Assembly (NCBI GenBank): GCA_964370295.1
Contig: CAYJIR010000003.1
Coordinates: 1 to 64,000, forward strand
Direction: 5' to 3'
DNA: 64,000 nucleotides
Source: JAAYCI01 sp964370295
Lineage (GTDB): Bacteria; Bacillota; Clostridia; Oscillospirales; Ruminococcaceae
Both the position numbers and the translations under genes were made by a program. The notes beneath the pieces were generated by a model. That model worked only from the letters and a program-made list of their open reading frames with translations. It was not told the origin of the DNA and did not search any database. The number at the start of each line of letters is the position of its first letter. Position 1 is the first letter of the stretch. This document shows, one piece after another, positions 33,576 through 42,547 of the stretch.

Positions 33576-35354
33576 ATGAGCAGCAAAGGCACGATTCAAA
33601 AAGTGGCCGGCCCGCTTGTAATTGCCGAAGGGATGCGCGACGCAAACATGTTTGATGTGGTGCGTGTGTCCAACAGTCGCCTTATTGGCGAAATTATTGA
33701 AATGCATGGCGACAAGGCTAGTGTACAGGTATACGAGGAGACATCTGGCCTTGGGCCCGGTGCTCCTGTGGAAAGCACCGGGATGCCCATGAGTGTGGAG
33801 CTTGGCCCCGGCCTGATTGAAAACATCTACGACGGTATCCAGCGCCCACTGGAGGTTATAAAAAAACAAAGTGGCCTGCGTTTAGAACGTGGTGTGGAGG
33901 TGCCCAGCCTCGACCGAGAAAAGAAATGGGAGTTTACTCCCATCGCCAAAGAGGGCGATGAAGTTAGCGGAGGCGATGTGCTGGGCACTGTACAAGAAAC
34001 TGAAGTGGTTTTGCACAAAGTGATGGTTCCCCCCAATGTGAAAGGCCGACTAAAAGAACTAAAATCGGGTTCTTTTACCGTGGAAGAGCCCATTGGCCTT
34101 ATCGAAACAGATAAAGGCGAGGTACCTGTGGCACTAATGCAGCGCTGGCCGGTACGAAAAGGACGCCCTTATGCACAAAAGCTGAACCCTGATGTGCCTC
34201 TTGTAACGGGGCAGCGTGTTGTTGATACTATGTTTCCTTTGGCCAAAGGCGGTACTTCTGCCGTACCCGGCCCGTTTGGCAGCGGCAAAACCGTTATACA
34301 GCATCAGCTTGCAAAATGGGCTGATGCCGACATTGTTGTTTATATTGGCTGTGGCGAGCGTGGCAACGAAATGACCGACGTGCTTCGCGAGTTCCCCGAA
34401 CTAAACGACCCGAAAACCGGCCAAGTGCTCATGAAACGTACTGTGTTGATTGCCAACACCTCCGACATGCCGGTGGCTGCACGTGAAGCCAGCGTATACA
34501 CAGGCATCACCATTGCAGAATATTTCCGTGACATGGGTTACTCTGTAGCCTTGATGGCCGACTCTACCTCTCGTTGGGCCGAGGCTATGCGCGAGATGAG
34601 CGGGCGCTTAGAAGAGATGCCCGGTGAAGAAGGTTACCCTGCTTACCTTTCCAGCCGTCTTGCCCAATTCTACGAGCGAGCCGGTCGTGTTATCACCTTA
34701 GGTAAGGAGGCTCGCGAGGGTGCGCTTTCTGTTATCGGTGCCGTGTCGCCTTCCGGCGGTGATATTTCAGAACCGGTCACCCAAGCGACCTTGCGCATTG
34801 TAAAAGTATTCTGGAGCCTTGACTCCCAACTGGCCTATGCCCGTCACTTCCCGGCCATCAACTGGCTCACGAGTTACTCGCTTTATCAAGACGATGTAGG
34901 CACTTGGTTTGATGCCAACGTAAAACGCGATTGGATGGAAAAACGTGGCCGTATGATGTATCTTCTTCAGGAAGAAAGTGAATTGGAAGAAATTGTGCAA
35001 TTGGTGGGCATGGATGCACTTTCCGCACCAGACCGCTTGAAACTAGAAGCCGCACGCAGTATCCGCGAAGATTTCCTCCATCAAAACTCCTTCCACGAAG
35101 TTGATACTTATACCCCGCTGGAAAAACAGTATACTATGATGAGTTTGGTGCTTGCCTATTATGATGCCGCGCAAAAAGCATTGGACAAAGGTATTGGCAT
35201 CAACGACTTAGTAAAACTACCCATTCGTGAAGCCATTGGCCGTATTAAGTATGTAGAGAACGAAAAAGTGCCGGCCGAGGCAGAACGAATTATGGATGAA
35301 CTTGCTTTGCAAATTGACGAATTGGCGAAGAAACTGGAAGAGGAGGGTGCCTGA
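33576..35354 (+). CDS. ntpA: V-type ATP synthase catalytic subunit A
   Basis: The 592-residue subunit hydrolyses or makes ATP. MSSKGTIQKVAGPLVIAEGM marks the start. The Walker A is GPFGSGKTVIQHQ, the Walker B region is near YSVALMADSTSRWAEA, and the arginine-rich signature SGRLEEMPGEEGYPAYLSS follows. The non-homologous insertion of V-type A subunits is present. ATG at 33576 is chosen because the fold begins there; an in-frame start exists at 33495 without a ribosome site. Confidence 0.97.
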   Translation: MSSKGTIQKVAGPLVIAEGMRDANMFDVVRVSNSRLIGEIIEMHGDKASVQVYEETSGLGPGAPVESTGMPMSVELGPGLIENIYDGIQRPLEVIKKQSGLRLERGVEVPSLDREKKWEFTPIAKEGDEVSGGDVLGTVQETEVVLHKVMVPPNVKGRLKELKSGSFTVEEPIGLIETDKGEVPVALMQRWPVRKGRPYAQKLNPDVPLVTGQRVVDTMFPLAKGGTSAVPGPFGSGKTVIQHQLAKWADADIVVYIGCGERGNEMTDVLREFPELNDPKTGQVLMKRTVLIANTSDMPVAAREASVYTGITIAEYFRDMGYSVALMADSTSRWAEAMREMSGRLEEMPGEEGYPAYLSSRLAQFYERAGRVITLGKEAREGALSVIGAVSPSGGDISEPVTQATLRIVKVFWSLDSQLAYARHFPAINWLTSYSLYQDDVGTWFDANVKRDWMEKRGRMMYLLQEESELEEIVQLVGMDALSAPDRLKLEAARSIREDFLHQNSFHEVDTYTPLEKQYTMMSLVLAYYDAAQKALDKGIGINDLVKLPIREAIGRIKYVENEKVPAEAERIMDELALQIDELAKKLEEEGA

Positions 35355-36727
35355 TGCCAAAAGAGTATCGTACGATACAGGAGGTGGCAGGCCCGCTGAT
35401 GCTTGTGCGGGGTGTCACCGATGTCAGCTTTGATGAGCTGGGAGAAATTGAATTAGAAAGCGGAGAGCGTCGCCGTTGTAAAGTGCTCGAAGTGAACGGC
35501 ACCAATGCACTTGTACAGTTGTTTGAAGCCTCTACCGGTATCAACTTAGAAAACAGCAAAGTACGTTTTTTGGGACGTAGCATGGAATTGGGTGTCTCTG
35601 AAGATATGCTCTCGCGCGTGTTTGATGGCCTGGGTCGTCCCATAGACGGAGGGCCGGAAATTCTGCCGGAATTCCGTCGCGACATCAACGGTTTGCCCAT
35701 GAACCCCTCAGCGCGCACCTACCCGGAAGAGTTTATTCAAACCGGCGTTTCGGCCATTGATGGCCTGAACACCTTGGTTCGTGGCCAGAAATTACCCATC
35801 TTCTCGGGCAGTGGCTTGCCTCATGCACAACTTGCTGCGCAAATTGCACGTCAAGCAAAAGTGCGCGGCACAAATGACCCCTTTGCGGTTGTATTTGTTG
35901 CCATGGGTATTACCTTTGAGGAGTCGAACTATTTCATCAACTCATTCAAAGAATCCGGTGCTATCGACCGTGCGGTTATGTTCATCAACTTAGCAAATGA
36001 CCCTGCCGTAGAACGTATTGCCACACCGCGCATGGGCCTAACCGCTGCCGAATATTTAGCCTTTGAAAAAGGGATGCATGTTTTGGTTATCATGACGGAT
36101 ATCACAAACTATGCAGATGCCTTACGCGAAGTTTCTGCGGCGCGTAAGGAAGTTCCCGGCCGTCGTGGCTACCCTGGTTATTTATATACCGACCTTGCCA
36201 CACTGTACGAACGAGCCGGCCGTTTAGAAGATCGTGATGGTTCCATAACCATGATTCCGATTCTGTCTATGCCCGAAGACGACAAGACGCATCCCATCCC
36301 TGACCTTACCGGCTATATCACAGAGGGGCAGATTATACTTGCACGTGATTTATATCGCAAGGGCTTACAGCCCCCCATCGATGTACTGCCCAGTCTTTCG
36401 CGCCTTAAAGACAAGGGAATTGGCGAGGGAAAAACCCGTGCAGACCATTCTAACACGATGAACCAGTTGTTTGCGTGCTATTCTCGCGGAAAAAATGCCA
36501 AAGAACTCATGACGGTTTTGGGCGAGGCGGCACTGACAGAAGTAGATTTGCTGTATGCCAAGTTTGCTGACGAATTTGAAGCACAATACGTAAGCCAAGG
36601 GTACCTTACCAACCGCGACATTGAAAGCACTTTGGCCATTGGTTGGGAATTGCTTCGTATACTGCCGCGCAGCGAGCTAAAGCGTGTTGACGACAAATAT
36701 CTTGACCTTTATTATGACGCAACCTAA
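35354..36727 (+). CDS. ntpB: V-type ATP synthase regulatory subunit B
   Basis: The 457-residue non-catalytic partner of subunit A starts YRTIQEVAGPLMLVRGV. It has SGSGLPHAQLAAQIARQA in place of a P-loop, as in other B subunits. It has EVSAARKEVPGRRGYPGYLYTDLATLYERAG, the conserved V/A-type B region. Its ATG overlaps the stop of ntpA (TGATG), so the two are coupled for 1:1 synthesis. Confidence 0.97.
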   Translation: MPKEYRTIQEVAGPLMLVRGVTDVSFDELGEIELESGERRRCKVLEVNGTNALVQLFEASTGINLENSKVRFLGRSMELGVSEDMLSRVFDGLGRPIDGGPEILPEFRRDINGLPMNPSARTYPEEFIQTGVSAIDGLNTLVRGQKLPIFSGSGLPHAQLAAQIARQAKVRGTNDPFAVVFVAMGITFEESNYFINSFKESGAIDRAVMFINLANDPAVERIATPRMGLTAAEYLAFEKGMHVLVIMTDITNYADALREVSAARKEVPGRRGYPGYLYTDLATLYERAGRLEDRDGSITMIPILSMPEDDKTHPIPDLTGYITEGQIILARDLYRKGLQPPIDVLPSLSRLKDKGIGEGKTRADHSNTMNQLFACYSRGKNAKELMTVLGEAALTEVDLLYAKFADEFEAQYVSQGYLTNRDIESTLAIGWELLRILPRSELKRVDDKYLDLYYDAT

Positions 36728-36796
36728 AATAATAACGGCAAAAACCTCGGGTTCGATTGTAGGGGAATTTGCCCGTGAATGGAGGAGGGAGAGCCT

Positions 36797-37483
36797 TTGG
36801 CAAAAAAACAGGTGAACCCCACCCGCATGGAGCTCACCCGCCAAAAACGCAAATTGGTTACGGCAAAACGTGGCCATAAGCTGTTGAAGGATAAACGGGA
36901 CGAGCTAATGCGCCAGTTTTTAGAACTGGTACGTGTGAATAAAACTTTGCGTGAAAAAGTGGAGGACGGCCTTGGAGCTGCCGCACAAAATTTTGCGCTT
37001 GCACGTGCCATGATGCAAGACCCGGTGCTAGACACGGCCCTTTTGGCACCAAGCCAAGAGGTTACCTTGGAAGTGGAACAACAAAATATCATGAGTGTGT
37101 TGGTGCCAAAAATTAGCTACCAAACACGCAGCCCAGATGAAAGCAACATTTATTCCTATGGTTTAAGTTTTACCTCTAGCGATTTGGATAGTGCTGTGAA
37201 AAGTTTGGATGATGTTTTGCCGGATTTGTTGCGTTTGGCCGAGGTGGAGAAAAGTTGTCAACTGATGGCAGCCGAAATTGAAAAGACGCGTCGACGTGTT
37301 AATGCCCTAGAGTATGTGATGATTCCCAATTTGCAGGAAACCATCAAATTTATCACCATGAAATTAGACGAGAATGAACGTTCCAACCAAATTCGTCTAA
37401 TGAAAGTAAAAGATATGATGTTGCAACAAGCGCATCAATTTGAAGAAAAGGCCGCTGCACGTTATGCTGCAGAGGAAGCCTAA
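36797..37483 (+). CDS. ntpD: V-type ATP synthase subunit D
   Basis: The 228-residue central shaft subunit is a long antiparallel coiled coil. The start NPTRMELTRQKRKLVTAKRG is diagnostic, and RRVNALEYVMIPNLQETIKFI lies in the C-terminal helix. TTG at 36797 is chosen because GGAGGAGGGAGAG directly upstream is its ribosome site; an in-frame ATG at 36779 would lie inside that site. It is the last gene, followed by a terminator. Confidence 0.94.
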   Translation: MAKKQVNPTRMELTRQKRKLVTAKRGHKLLKDKRDELMRQFLELVRVNKTLREKVEDGLGAAAQNFALARAMMQDPVLDTALLAPSQEVTLEVEQQNIMSVLVPKISYQTRSPDESNIYSYGLSFTSSDLDSAVKSLDDVLPDLLRLAEVEKSCQLMAAEIEKTRRRVNALEYVMIPNLQETIKFITMKLDENERSNQIRLMKVKDMMLQQAHQFEEKAAARYAAEEA

Positions 37484-37507
37484 ATCTTTAAAGAACAATC
37501 CCGCGAC

Positions 37508-37562
37508 TAAAAAGCAAGAACTTGCGCTGTATCACACAATGCAAGTTCTTGCTTTCTTTTTA
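37508..37562 (+). terminator. terminator of the V-ATPase operon
   Basis: AAAAAGCAAGAACTTGC / GCAAGTTCTTGCTTTCTTTTT forms a stem with a 15-nt loop and ends in a T-rich tail, 25 bp after the ntpD stop. Confidence 0.85.
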
Positions 37563-37624
37563 GATAAATGCCCACTGAACAAACAAAAAATAACATATAC
37601 ATATTATAAAATGTCATTTTTTGT

Positions 37625-37822
37625 TTGGGAAAGTGCAAGGTTTTTCCCGTTTTTACACAAAACCCTTGCACTTTTGTTTTCGCCTTTTCATTGAAGGGGC
37701 GAAAACACAGTGGAGTGCATCAAGATATGCCCCATAAAAGTGCTGTTTTTGGCACTTTTATGGCCACCGCGATAGGCGGTGGGACAGAATAATCTCTTCA
37801 TAGATTTATTCAGCCGGCATTA
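37625..37822 (-). repeat. dispersed multi-hairpin repeat, family A copy 2 (inverted)
   Basis: Read on the minus strand it follows copy 1 (1271-1467) from end to end: GAATAAATCT/AGATTATTC, CCACCGC/GCGGTGG, CATAAAAGTGC/GCACTTTTATG, GTTTTCGCC/GGCGAAAAC and the AAAGTGCAAGG pair. The first two hairpins differ from copy 1 on both arms, so pairing is kept. The linker between the third and fourth hairpins is identical. Confidence 0.85.
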
Positions 37823-37825
37823 GAT

Positions 37826-37867
37826 TAAAAACACCGAGATAGGCAAAATTGCCTACTCGGTGTTTTT
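37826..37867 (-). terminator. terminator of the GGGtGRT/NifU-like operon
   Basis: AAAAACACCGAGATAGGCAA / TTGCCTACTCGGTGTTTTT is a symmetric hairpin 20 bp beyond the stop of the minus-strand gene. It can act in both directions. Confidence 0.85.
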
Positions 37868-37886
37868 GCAATAGCACTTTAAATTT

Positions 37887-38879
37887 TTACAGCTGACTTG
37901 CCGCCACAGCACATGCCACGGTAGCCCCCACCATGGGGTTGTTGCCCATGCCGATAAGTCCCATCATCTCTACGTGTGCGGGCACCGAAGAGGAGCCAGC
38001 AAACTGGGCGTCACCATGCATACGACCCATACTATCCGTAAGTCCATAGCTGGCAGGGCCGGCGCCCATATTGTCCGGGTGCAAGGTACGGCCAGTGCCG
38101 CCACCAGAAGCCACCGAAAAATATTTTTCATTGTTTTCCAATGCCCACTTTTTGTAAGTGCCTGCCACAAGATGCTGAAAACGAGTGGGATTTGTAGAGT
38201 TACCTGTGATACTCACTTGCACACTCTCATGCTTCATAATCGCAACGCCTTCCAAAACGTCATCCGCTCCGTAACAATGCACAGCGGCACGCTCACCCTC
38301 AGAAAACGAGGTTTTACCTGTCACTTTTAGCTCACCATTTTCGAAGTCATACTCGGTTTCCAAATAAGTAAAACCATTAATACGGCTAATAATATAGGCT
38401 GCATCTTTGCCAAGGCCATTCAAAATAACACGCAAAGGGCGTGTTCTGGCTTTGTTTGCCGTTTTGGCAATACCAATGGCCCCTTCTGCGGCAGCAAAAC
38501 TTTCATGGCCTGCCAAAAAGGCAAAGCACTCTGTTTCATCGCGTAAAAGCATCGCGCCCAAATTGCCGTGCCCCAAGCCCACTTTTCTTTGCTCGGCCAC
38601 ACTACCGGGTATGGTAAAAGCCTCTAGGCCCTCGCCGATGGCAGCCGCGCAGGCTGCAGCATCCTTTAAACCACGTTTCACAGCAATGGCGGTTCCGAGC
38701 ACATAGGCCCATACCGCATTATCAAAACAAATGTTTTGTACACCACGCACAATAGCATCCACATCAATGCCCTTTGCGCTCAACATCTCTTGACACTCGT
38801 CTAGGGAGCCAAGCCCATTTTCTTTTAAACATGCCTCAATTTTAGACATACGTCGATCCTGATTTTCAAAACTGGCCAT
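37887..38879 (-). CDS. GGGtGRT protein (iron-sulfur-associated family)
   Basis: The 330-residue protein has the hallmark SGGGTGRTLHPDNMGAG near residue 265 and the C-terminal GMGNNPMVGATVACAV. The family is defined by this motif and by constant neighbourhood with a NifU-like scaffold; its activity is unknown. It is 17 bp downstream of the scaffold gene. A role in Fe-S cluster building or repair is inferred from that pairing only. Confidence 0.85.
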   Translation of the reverse strand: MASFENQDRRMSKIEACLKENGLGSLDECQEMLSAKGIDVDAIVRGVQNICFDNAVWAYVLGTAIAVKRGLKDAAACAAAIGEGLEAFTIPGSVAEQRKVGLGHGNLGAMLLRDETECFAFLAGHESFAAAEGAIGIAKTANKARTRPLRVILNGLGKDAAYIISRINGFTYLETEYDFENGELKVTGKTSFSEGERAAVHCYGADDVLEGVAIMKHESVQVSITGNSTNPTRFQHLVAGTYKKWALENNEKYFSVASGGGTGRTLHPDNMGAGPASYGLTDSMGRMHGDAQFAGSSSVPAHVEMMGLIGMGNNPMVGATVACAVAASQL

Positions 38880-38896
38880 CGTGTGCGCCCCCTTTC

Positions 38897-39598
38897 CTAT
38901 TCTTCACGCGGGTCAATGTATTTCACCGCGCCGTCTTCTGCTTTAAAACGTCCGTAATTTTTAAGATTTGTCTCGTAAGCCTCTTTGGGATCAGTTCCTT
39001 TGCGAATCGCATCCAACATTTTACCAAGGTGCACAAACTCATAGCCAATCACTTCGCTGTTTTTATCCAGTGCCATGCGTGTGATATAACCTTCTGTAAG
39101 TTCTAAATAACGAACACCTTTTGACTTGGTCGAGAAAATGGTGCCCGTCATGCTGCGCTGGCCCTTTCCAAGGTCTTCTTGGGCGGCGCCCACCGGTAAG
39201 CCCCCTTCCGAGAAAGCTGTTTGGGTGCGTCCGTAGGCAATCTGCAGAAATAACTCGCGCATAGCCACATTGATAGCATCACACACTAAGTCTGTATTCA
39301 GGGCTTCCAAAATAGTTTTCCCCGGCAAAATTTCGCCGGCCATGGCCGCCGAGTGCGTCATGCCGCTGCATCCAATGGTTTCCACAAGGGCTTCTTCAAT
39401 CACACCCTCTTTTACATTTAAAGTCAGCTTACATGCACCTTGCTGTGGTGCGCACCAACCCACACCATGAGTTAAACCACTAATATCTTTTACATCGTAG
39501 GCTCTCACCCATCTGCCTTCTTCCGGAATGGGTGCTGGGCCGTGATGTGGCCCTTTTGCAATGGGACACATCCGTTCCACTTCATGGGTATACGTCAT
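38897..39598 (-). CDS. NifU-like iron-sulfur cluster assembly scaffold protein
   Basis: The 233-residue protein has NifU_N-type features: CAPQQGACKLTLNV, then VETIGCSGMTHSAAMAGEIL and VCDAINVAMRELFLQIAYG. Cys residues at GWCAP and GCSG are candidate cluster ligands. The start is ATG at 39598 behind AAAGGAG. It leads a two-gene operon with the GGGtGRT gene, under the promoter at 39712-39740. Confidence 0.85.
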   Translation of the reverse strand: MTYTHEVERMCPIAKGPHHGPAPIPEEGRWVRAYDVKDISGLTHGVGWCAPQQGACKLTLNVKEGVIEEALVETIGCSGMTHSAAMAGEILPGKTILEALNTDLVCDAINVAMRELFLQIAYGRTQTAFSEGGLPVGAAQEDLGKGQRSMTGTIFSTKSKGVRYLELTEGYITRMALDKNSEVIGYEFVHLGKMLDAIRKGTDPKEAYETNLKNYGRFKAEDGAVKYIDPREE

Positions 39599-39711
39599 AC
39601 TAGAATGCTCCTTTAATCGAATTTATGCACTGTAAAACAAAGTGTATTTATGAAACCTATATTATCTAAAGTATTTTATACGCTTTACTTTACAAACAGC
39701 ATATTGTATTC

Positions 39712-39740
39712 ATTATAAAGCGTTCTTGCATTTTTTTCAA
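39712..39740 (-). promoter_or_regulatory. promoter of the NifU-like/GGGtGRT operon
   Basis: On the minus strand TTGAAA (39735-39740) and TATAAT (39712-39717) are separated by 17 bp, about 115 bp before the start codon. Confidence 0.7.
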
Positions 39741-39841
39741 GCAAACAAACGATTCTCTTCCCCAAAGAGCGCAATTGTCTTTTTCTTTTGCACACAGCTA
39801 CCTTATTTTATATAAAACGACTATGCGGCTGTAAGGTTATT

Positions 39842-40714
39842 TTATCTTTCTGTTGCCATAAAGAAAATCGCTAAGGTGCCCGGCCCTGCGTGGCTGCCAA
39901 TTACAGGCCCCACATGATTAATGAAAACCTCTTTAACCCCTAATTTTGTCTTTATTTGTTCTTCCACATAGCGTGCATCCTCGATGCAATCTCCATGAGA
40001 GATGAATACAGTTTGCTCGCTTACTTGTATGGCGCTTTCTTCCATGTGTTGCACAAGACTATCTAAACTTTGGCGACGACCACGTACTTTTTCCATGGCA
40101 ATCAGGTGCCCCTCATTGTCCATGTGCAAAACCGGTTTAATATTTAGCATTGTACCCAGCATCGCTGTAGTGGGAGACACGCGCCCCCCACGCTTTAGAA
40201 ATCCAAGATCGTCTACCGTAAACCAATGTGCGCAGTTCAAACGGTTTGCTTCTATCCAATGCACCAAGTCGTCGGAGCTCATACCCTCACGCTTTTTTTG
40301 CACGGCATGATGAACCAAAAGCCCTTGGCCAAGGCTGGCTGCGTAACTATCTATCACTGCAATATGTGCTTGTGGATACTGTTCTCTAAGTTCCTTTGCC
40401 ATAATTCGCGCCGAATTTACCGTGCCTGAAAGCCCCGAGGAAAAACCGATATACACAAGGTCATACCCTGCATCCAGCACTTTGCAGAACGGTTCTTGAA
40501 AATCATGTGGATTCAACTGGCTGGTTACAGACATTTCTCCCTTGCGCAGTTTTTGATAAAATTCCTCCTTGCTAATTTCGGGCCATGCCGGATGATTTTC
40601 ATAGGTTTTTCCCTCTATTGTGAAGCGAAGCGGCATACAAGCCACATCATATTCTTCGTATTTTTCCGGCGTTAAATCGGCGCTAGAATCTGTTACTATC
40701 TTATACTCTCTCAT
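39842..40714 (-). CDS. DegV family protein (fatty-acid-binding)
   Basis: The 290-residue protein starts YKIVTDSSADLTPE. DegV proteins bind a fatty acid; many serve as FakB-type carriers for the fatty-acid kinase FakA. The central block (VYIGFSSGLSGTVNSARIMAKEL) and C-terminal VGPVIGSHAGPGTLAIFF are conserved. ATG at 40714 is preferred over an upstream GTG. It lies 34 bp after the phosphofructokinase gene and could be co-transcribed. Confidence 0.92.
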   Translation of the reverse strand: MREYKIVTDSSADLTPEKYEEYDVACMPLRFTIEGKTYENHPAWPEISKEEFYQKLRKGEMSVTSQLNPHDFQEPFCKVLDAGYDLVYIGFSSGLSGTVNSARIMAKELREQYPQAHIAVIDSYAASLGQGLLVHHAVQKKREGMSSDDLVHWIEANRLNCAHWFTVDDLGFLKRGGRVSPTTAMLGTMLNIKPVLHMDNEGHLIAMEKVRGRRQSLDSLVQHMEESAIQVSEQTVFISHGDCIEDARYVEEQIKTKLGVKEVFINHVGPVIGSHAGPGTLAIFFMATER

Positions 40715-40748
40715 CACATTCACAAACCTTTCTTGCTACTTGTTTATT

Positions 40749-41990
40749 TTAAACTAATTTCGTTTTGTCGAATTGAAAAAATCTAGGCAGCCCATCTTCG
40801 TAGCAAACATCTGTTTTCCCACGGAACAAAGGCAATAAATACTCTATCATTTCTTGTGTAACATTGGTTCCATCATCACAAATCCACGAAAGTGGCACTT
40901 TCTTTTCATGGTTTGCCACCTTGTCTAGCTCTGCCATTTCATAGCGCACAAGATAAGGTTTATTCGACACACGTTTGATGCATACCATTTTATCGCTTAT
41001 ACCGCTAAGCGCTGCCTCTACAGCATAAACACCGCACATTTTTGCCTCTTCCAAATCTGTGCCAGAAGCCAAATGCATGGCAACACGCTGCAATGCACTT
41101 GGGTCTACACTGCGCACTTTAAGCCCAGGATATTTTTGCGAAAGCTCAGTCTGCACCATATTGCCTAAAACGTCAGCCACACCCCCAAGGGCTGTATGGC
41201 CAAACATATCCACTGCACCACTGTTTGCCTGTGCAACATATTTGCCATTCGCAAGCCGCACACCCTCGCTTACAGCCACCAAAACACTGGTTTCACTGTC
41301 TAATTTTTCTTGCACATGTTGCAAAAATTTATCTGTGTCAAAAGGAACTTCCGGCAAGTAAATAAGATGTGGGCCTGTAAACCCATGCGCACGTGCCAAA
41401 ACGGAAGATGCCGTTAACCAGCCTGCATTGCGCCCCATCACCTCCACTATGGTTACCGACGGTATGGGATACACAGCCGTGTCTATCATCAGCTCCGAAA
41501 AGCTGGCGGCCACAAAACGCGCGGCCGAACCAAACCCCGGTGTATGATCTGTTTCCATCAGGTCATTGTCCACCGTTTTGGGTATACCAATGCACTTAAT
41601 GTCCTCGCCTTTTTCACTAAAATAAGCCGACAAACGAGCAATCGTATCCATAGAGTCATTTCCGCCATTGTAGAAGAAATAACCTATATTGTAGGCACGC
41701 ATAATCTGCAATACTTCTTCGTAAAGATGTTTTGCGTCGGATTTCAGCTTAAAACGGCACGATCCCAAAGCCATAGCCGGCGTATGCATCAATAGTTCAA
41801 AATACTTTTCCTTCACCATCTGCTCAGATATATTGATAATCCTTTTTTCTAAAAGTCCCTGTAGACCATTTAGCGCACCATACACCGTGCCAATTTCCTT
41901 TGCGGCCATGGCGCGTTGCACCACACCGGACAGCGAAGCGTTAATTGCAGGAGACGGCCCCCCCGATTGTGCTACCATAACATTTTTCAT
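40749..41990 (-). CDS. 6-phosphofructokinase, diphosphate-type
   Basis: The 413-residue phosphofructokinase begins VMVAQSGGPSPAINASL. At the phosphoryl-donor site it has GGNDS (109-113) with Asp at the position that is Gly104 in the E. coli ATP enzyme. PKTVDND has Lys138 where ATP enzymes have Gly124. These are the residues known to define PPi-dependent enzymes. EVMGRNAGWLTASS is the sugar-phosphate site. It probably works with PPDK in a PPi-sparing glycolysis. Confidence 0.92.
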   Translation of the reverse strand: MKNVMVAQSGGPSPAINASLSGVVQRAMAAKEIGTVYGALNGLQGLLEKRIINISEQMVKEKYFELLMHTPAMALGSCRFKLKSDAKHLYEEVLQIMRAYNIGYFFYNGGNDSMDTIARLSAYFSEKGEDIKCIGIPKTVDNDLMETDHTPGFGSAARFVAASFSELMIDTAVYPIPSVTIVEVMGRNAGWLTASSVLARAHGFTGPHLIYLPEVPFDTDKFLQHVQEKLDSETSVLVAVSEGVRLANGKYVAQANSGAVDMFGHTALGGVADVLGNMVQTELSQKYPGLKVRSVDPSALQRVAMHLASGTDLEEAKMCGVYAVEAALSGISDKMVCIKRVSNKPYLVRYEMAELDKVANHEKKVPLSWICDDGTNVTQEMIEYLLPLFRGKTDVCYEDGLPRFFQFDKTKLV

Positions 41991-42075
41991 CTTGCGAAGC
42001 TTCCTTTCCTAATTATACTCAACTTTTATTTTAACACGTGGTTTCTTATGATTCAAGCCGAAACTCTTTATTTAT

Positions 42076-42519
42076 TTATTGATATCCGGTAGATCCAAAC
42101 CCTCCCTTGCCTCTTTGCGTTTCGCCCAAACTTTCCCCTGGCACGAAAACAGCCTGCGCAATTGGCATCACCAAAAGTTGGGCAATGCGCTCTCCGTCTT
42201 GAATTTCCACTGTTTTTTGAGATAAATTGCATAAAGACACGCAAATTTCACCACGATAATCACTATCTATCACGCCCACACCGTTAGACAAAGACAGACC
42301 CTGCTTTGTAGCAAGCCCACTGCGAGAAAACAACAAGGCTACGTACTGTGCCCCCGGCAATTCCATGGCAAAACCTGTGGGAATCAACACGCGCTCCATA
42401 GGTTCCACACATACACTTCCCCCCTCTAAGCAGGCACAAAGATCCACCCCCGCCGAGCCTTCTGTGGCACGCTTTGGCCATTTTGCACCGTCTCTAAGTG
42501 CTTGCAACTTCACTTGCAT
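42076..42519 (-). CDS. dut: deoxyuridine 5'-triphosphate nucleotidohydrolase
   Basis: The 147-residue trimeric dUTPase keeps uracil out of DNA and supplies dUMP. All five motifs are present: GSAGVDLCA, GLATKQGL-type RSGLATK, GVGVIDSDYRGEI, GERIAQLLV and the C-terminal RGKGGFGSTG. The ATG at 42519 behind GAGGGGAAG is chosen; longer readings add unrelated residues. It follows the U32 peptidase gene by 28 bp. Confidence 0.95.
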   Translation of the reverse strand: MQVKLQALRDGAKWPKRATEGSAGVDLCACLEGGSVCVEPMERVLIPTGFAMELPGAQYVALLFSRSGLATKQGLSLSNGVGVIDSDYRGEICVSLCNLSQKTVEIQDGERIAQLLVMPIAQAVFVPGESLGETQRGKGGFGSTGYQ

Positions 42520-42547
42520 TTTCTTCCCCTCTTTGCCATATGGTTTC

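Larger units (their letters stand above)
37484..37886. other. intergenic region after the V-ATPase operon
   Basis: It contains the operon terminator (37508-37562), repeat family A copy 2 (37625-37822) and a second symmetric terminator (37826-37867). No gene is present. Confidence 0.7.
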
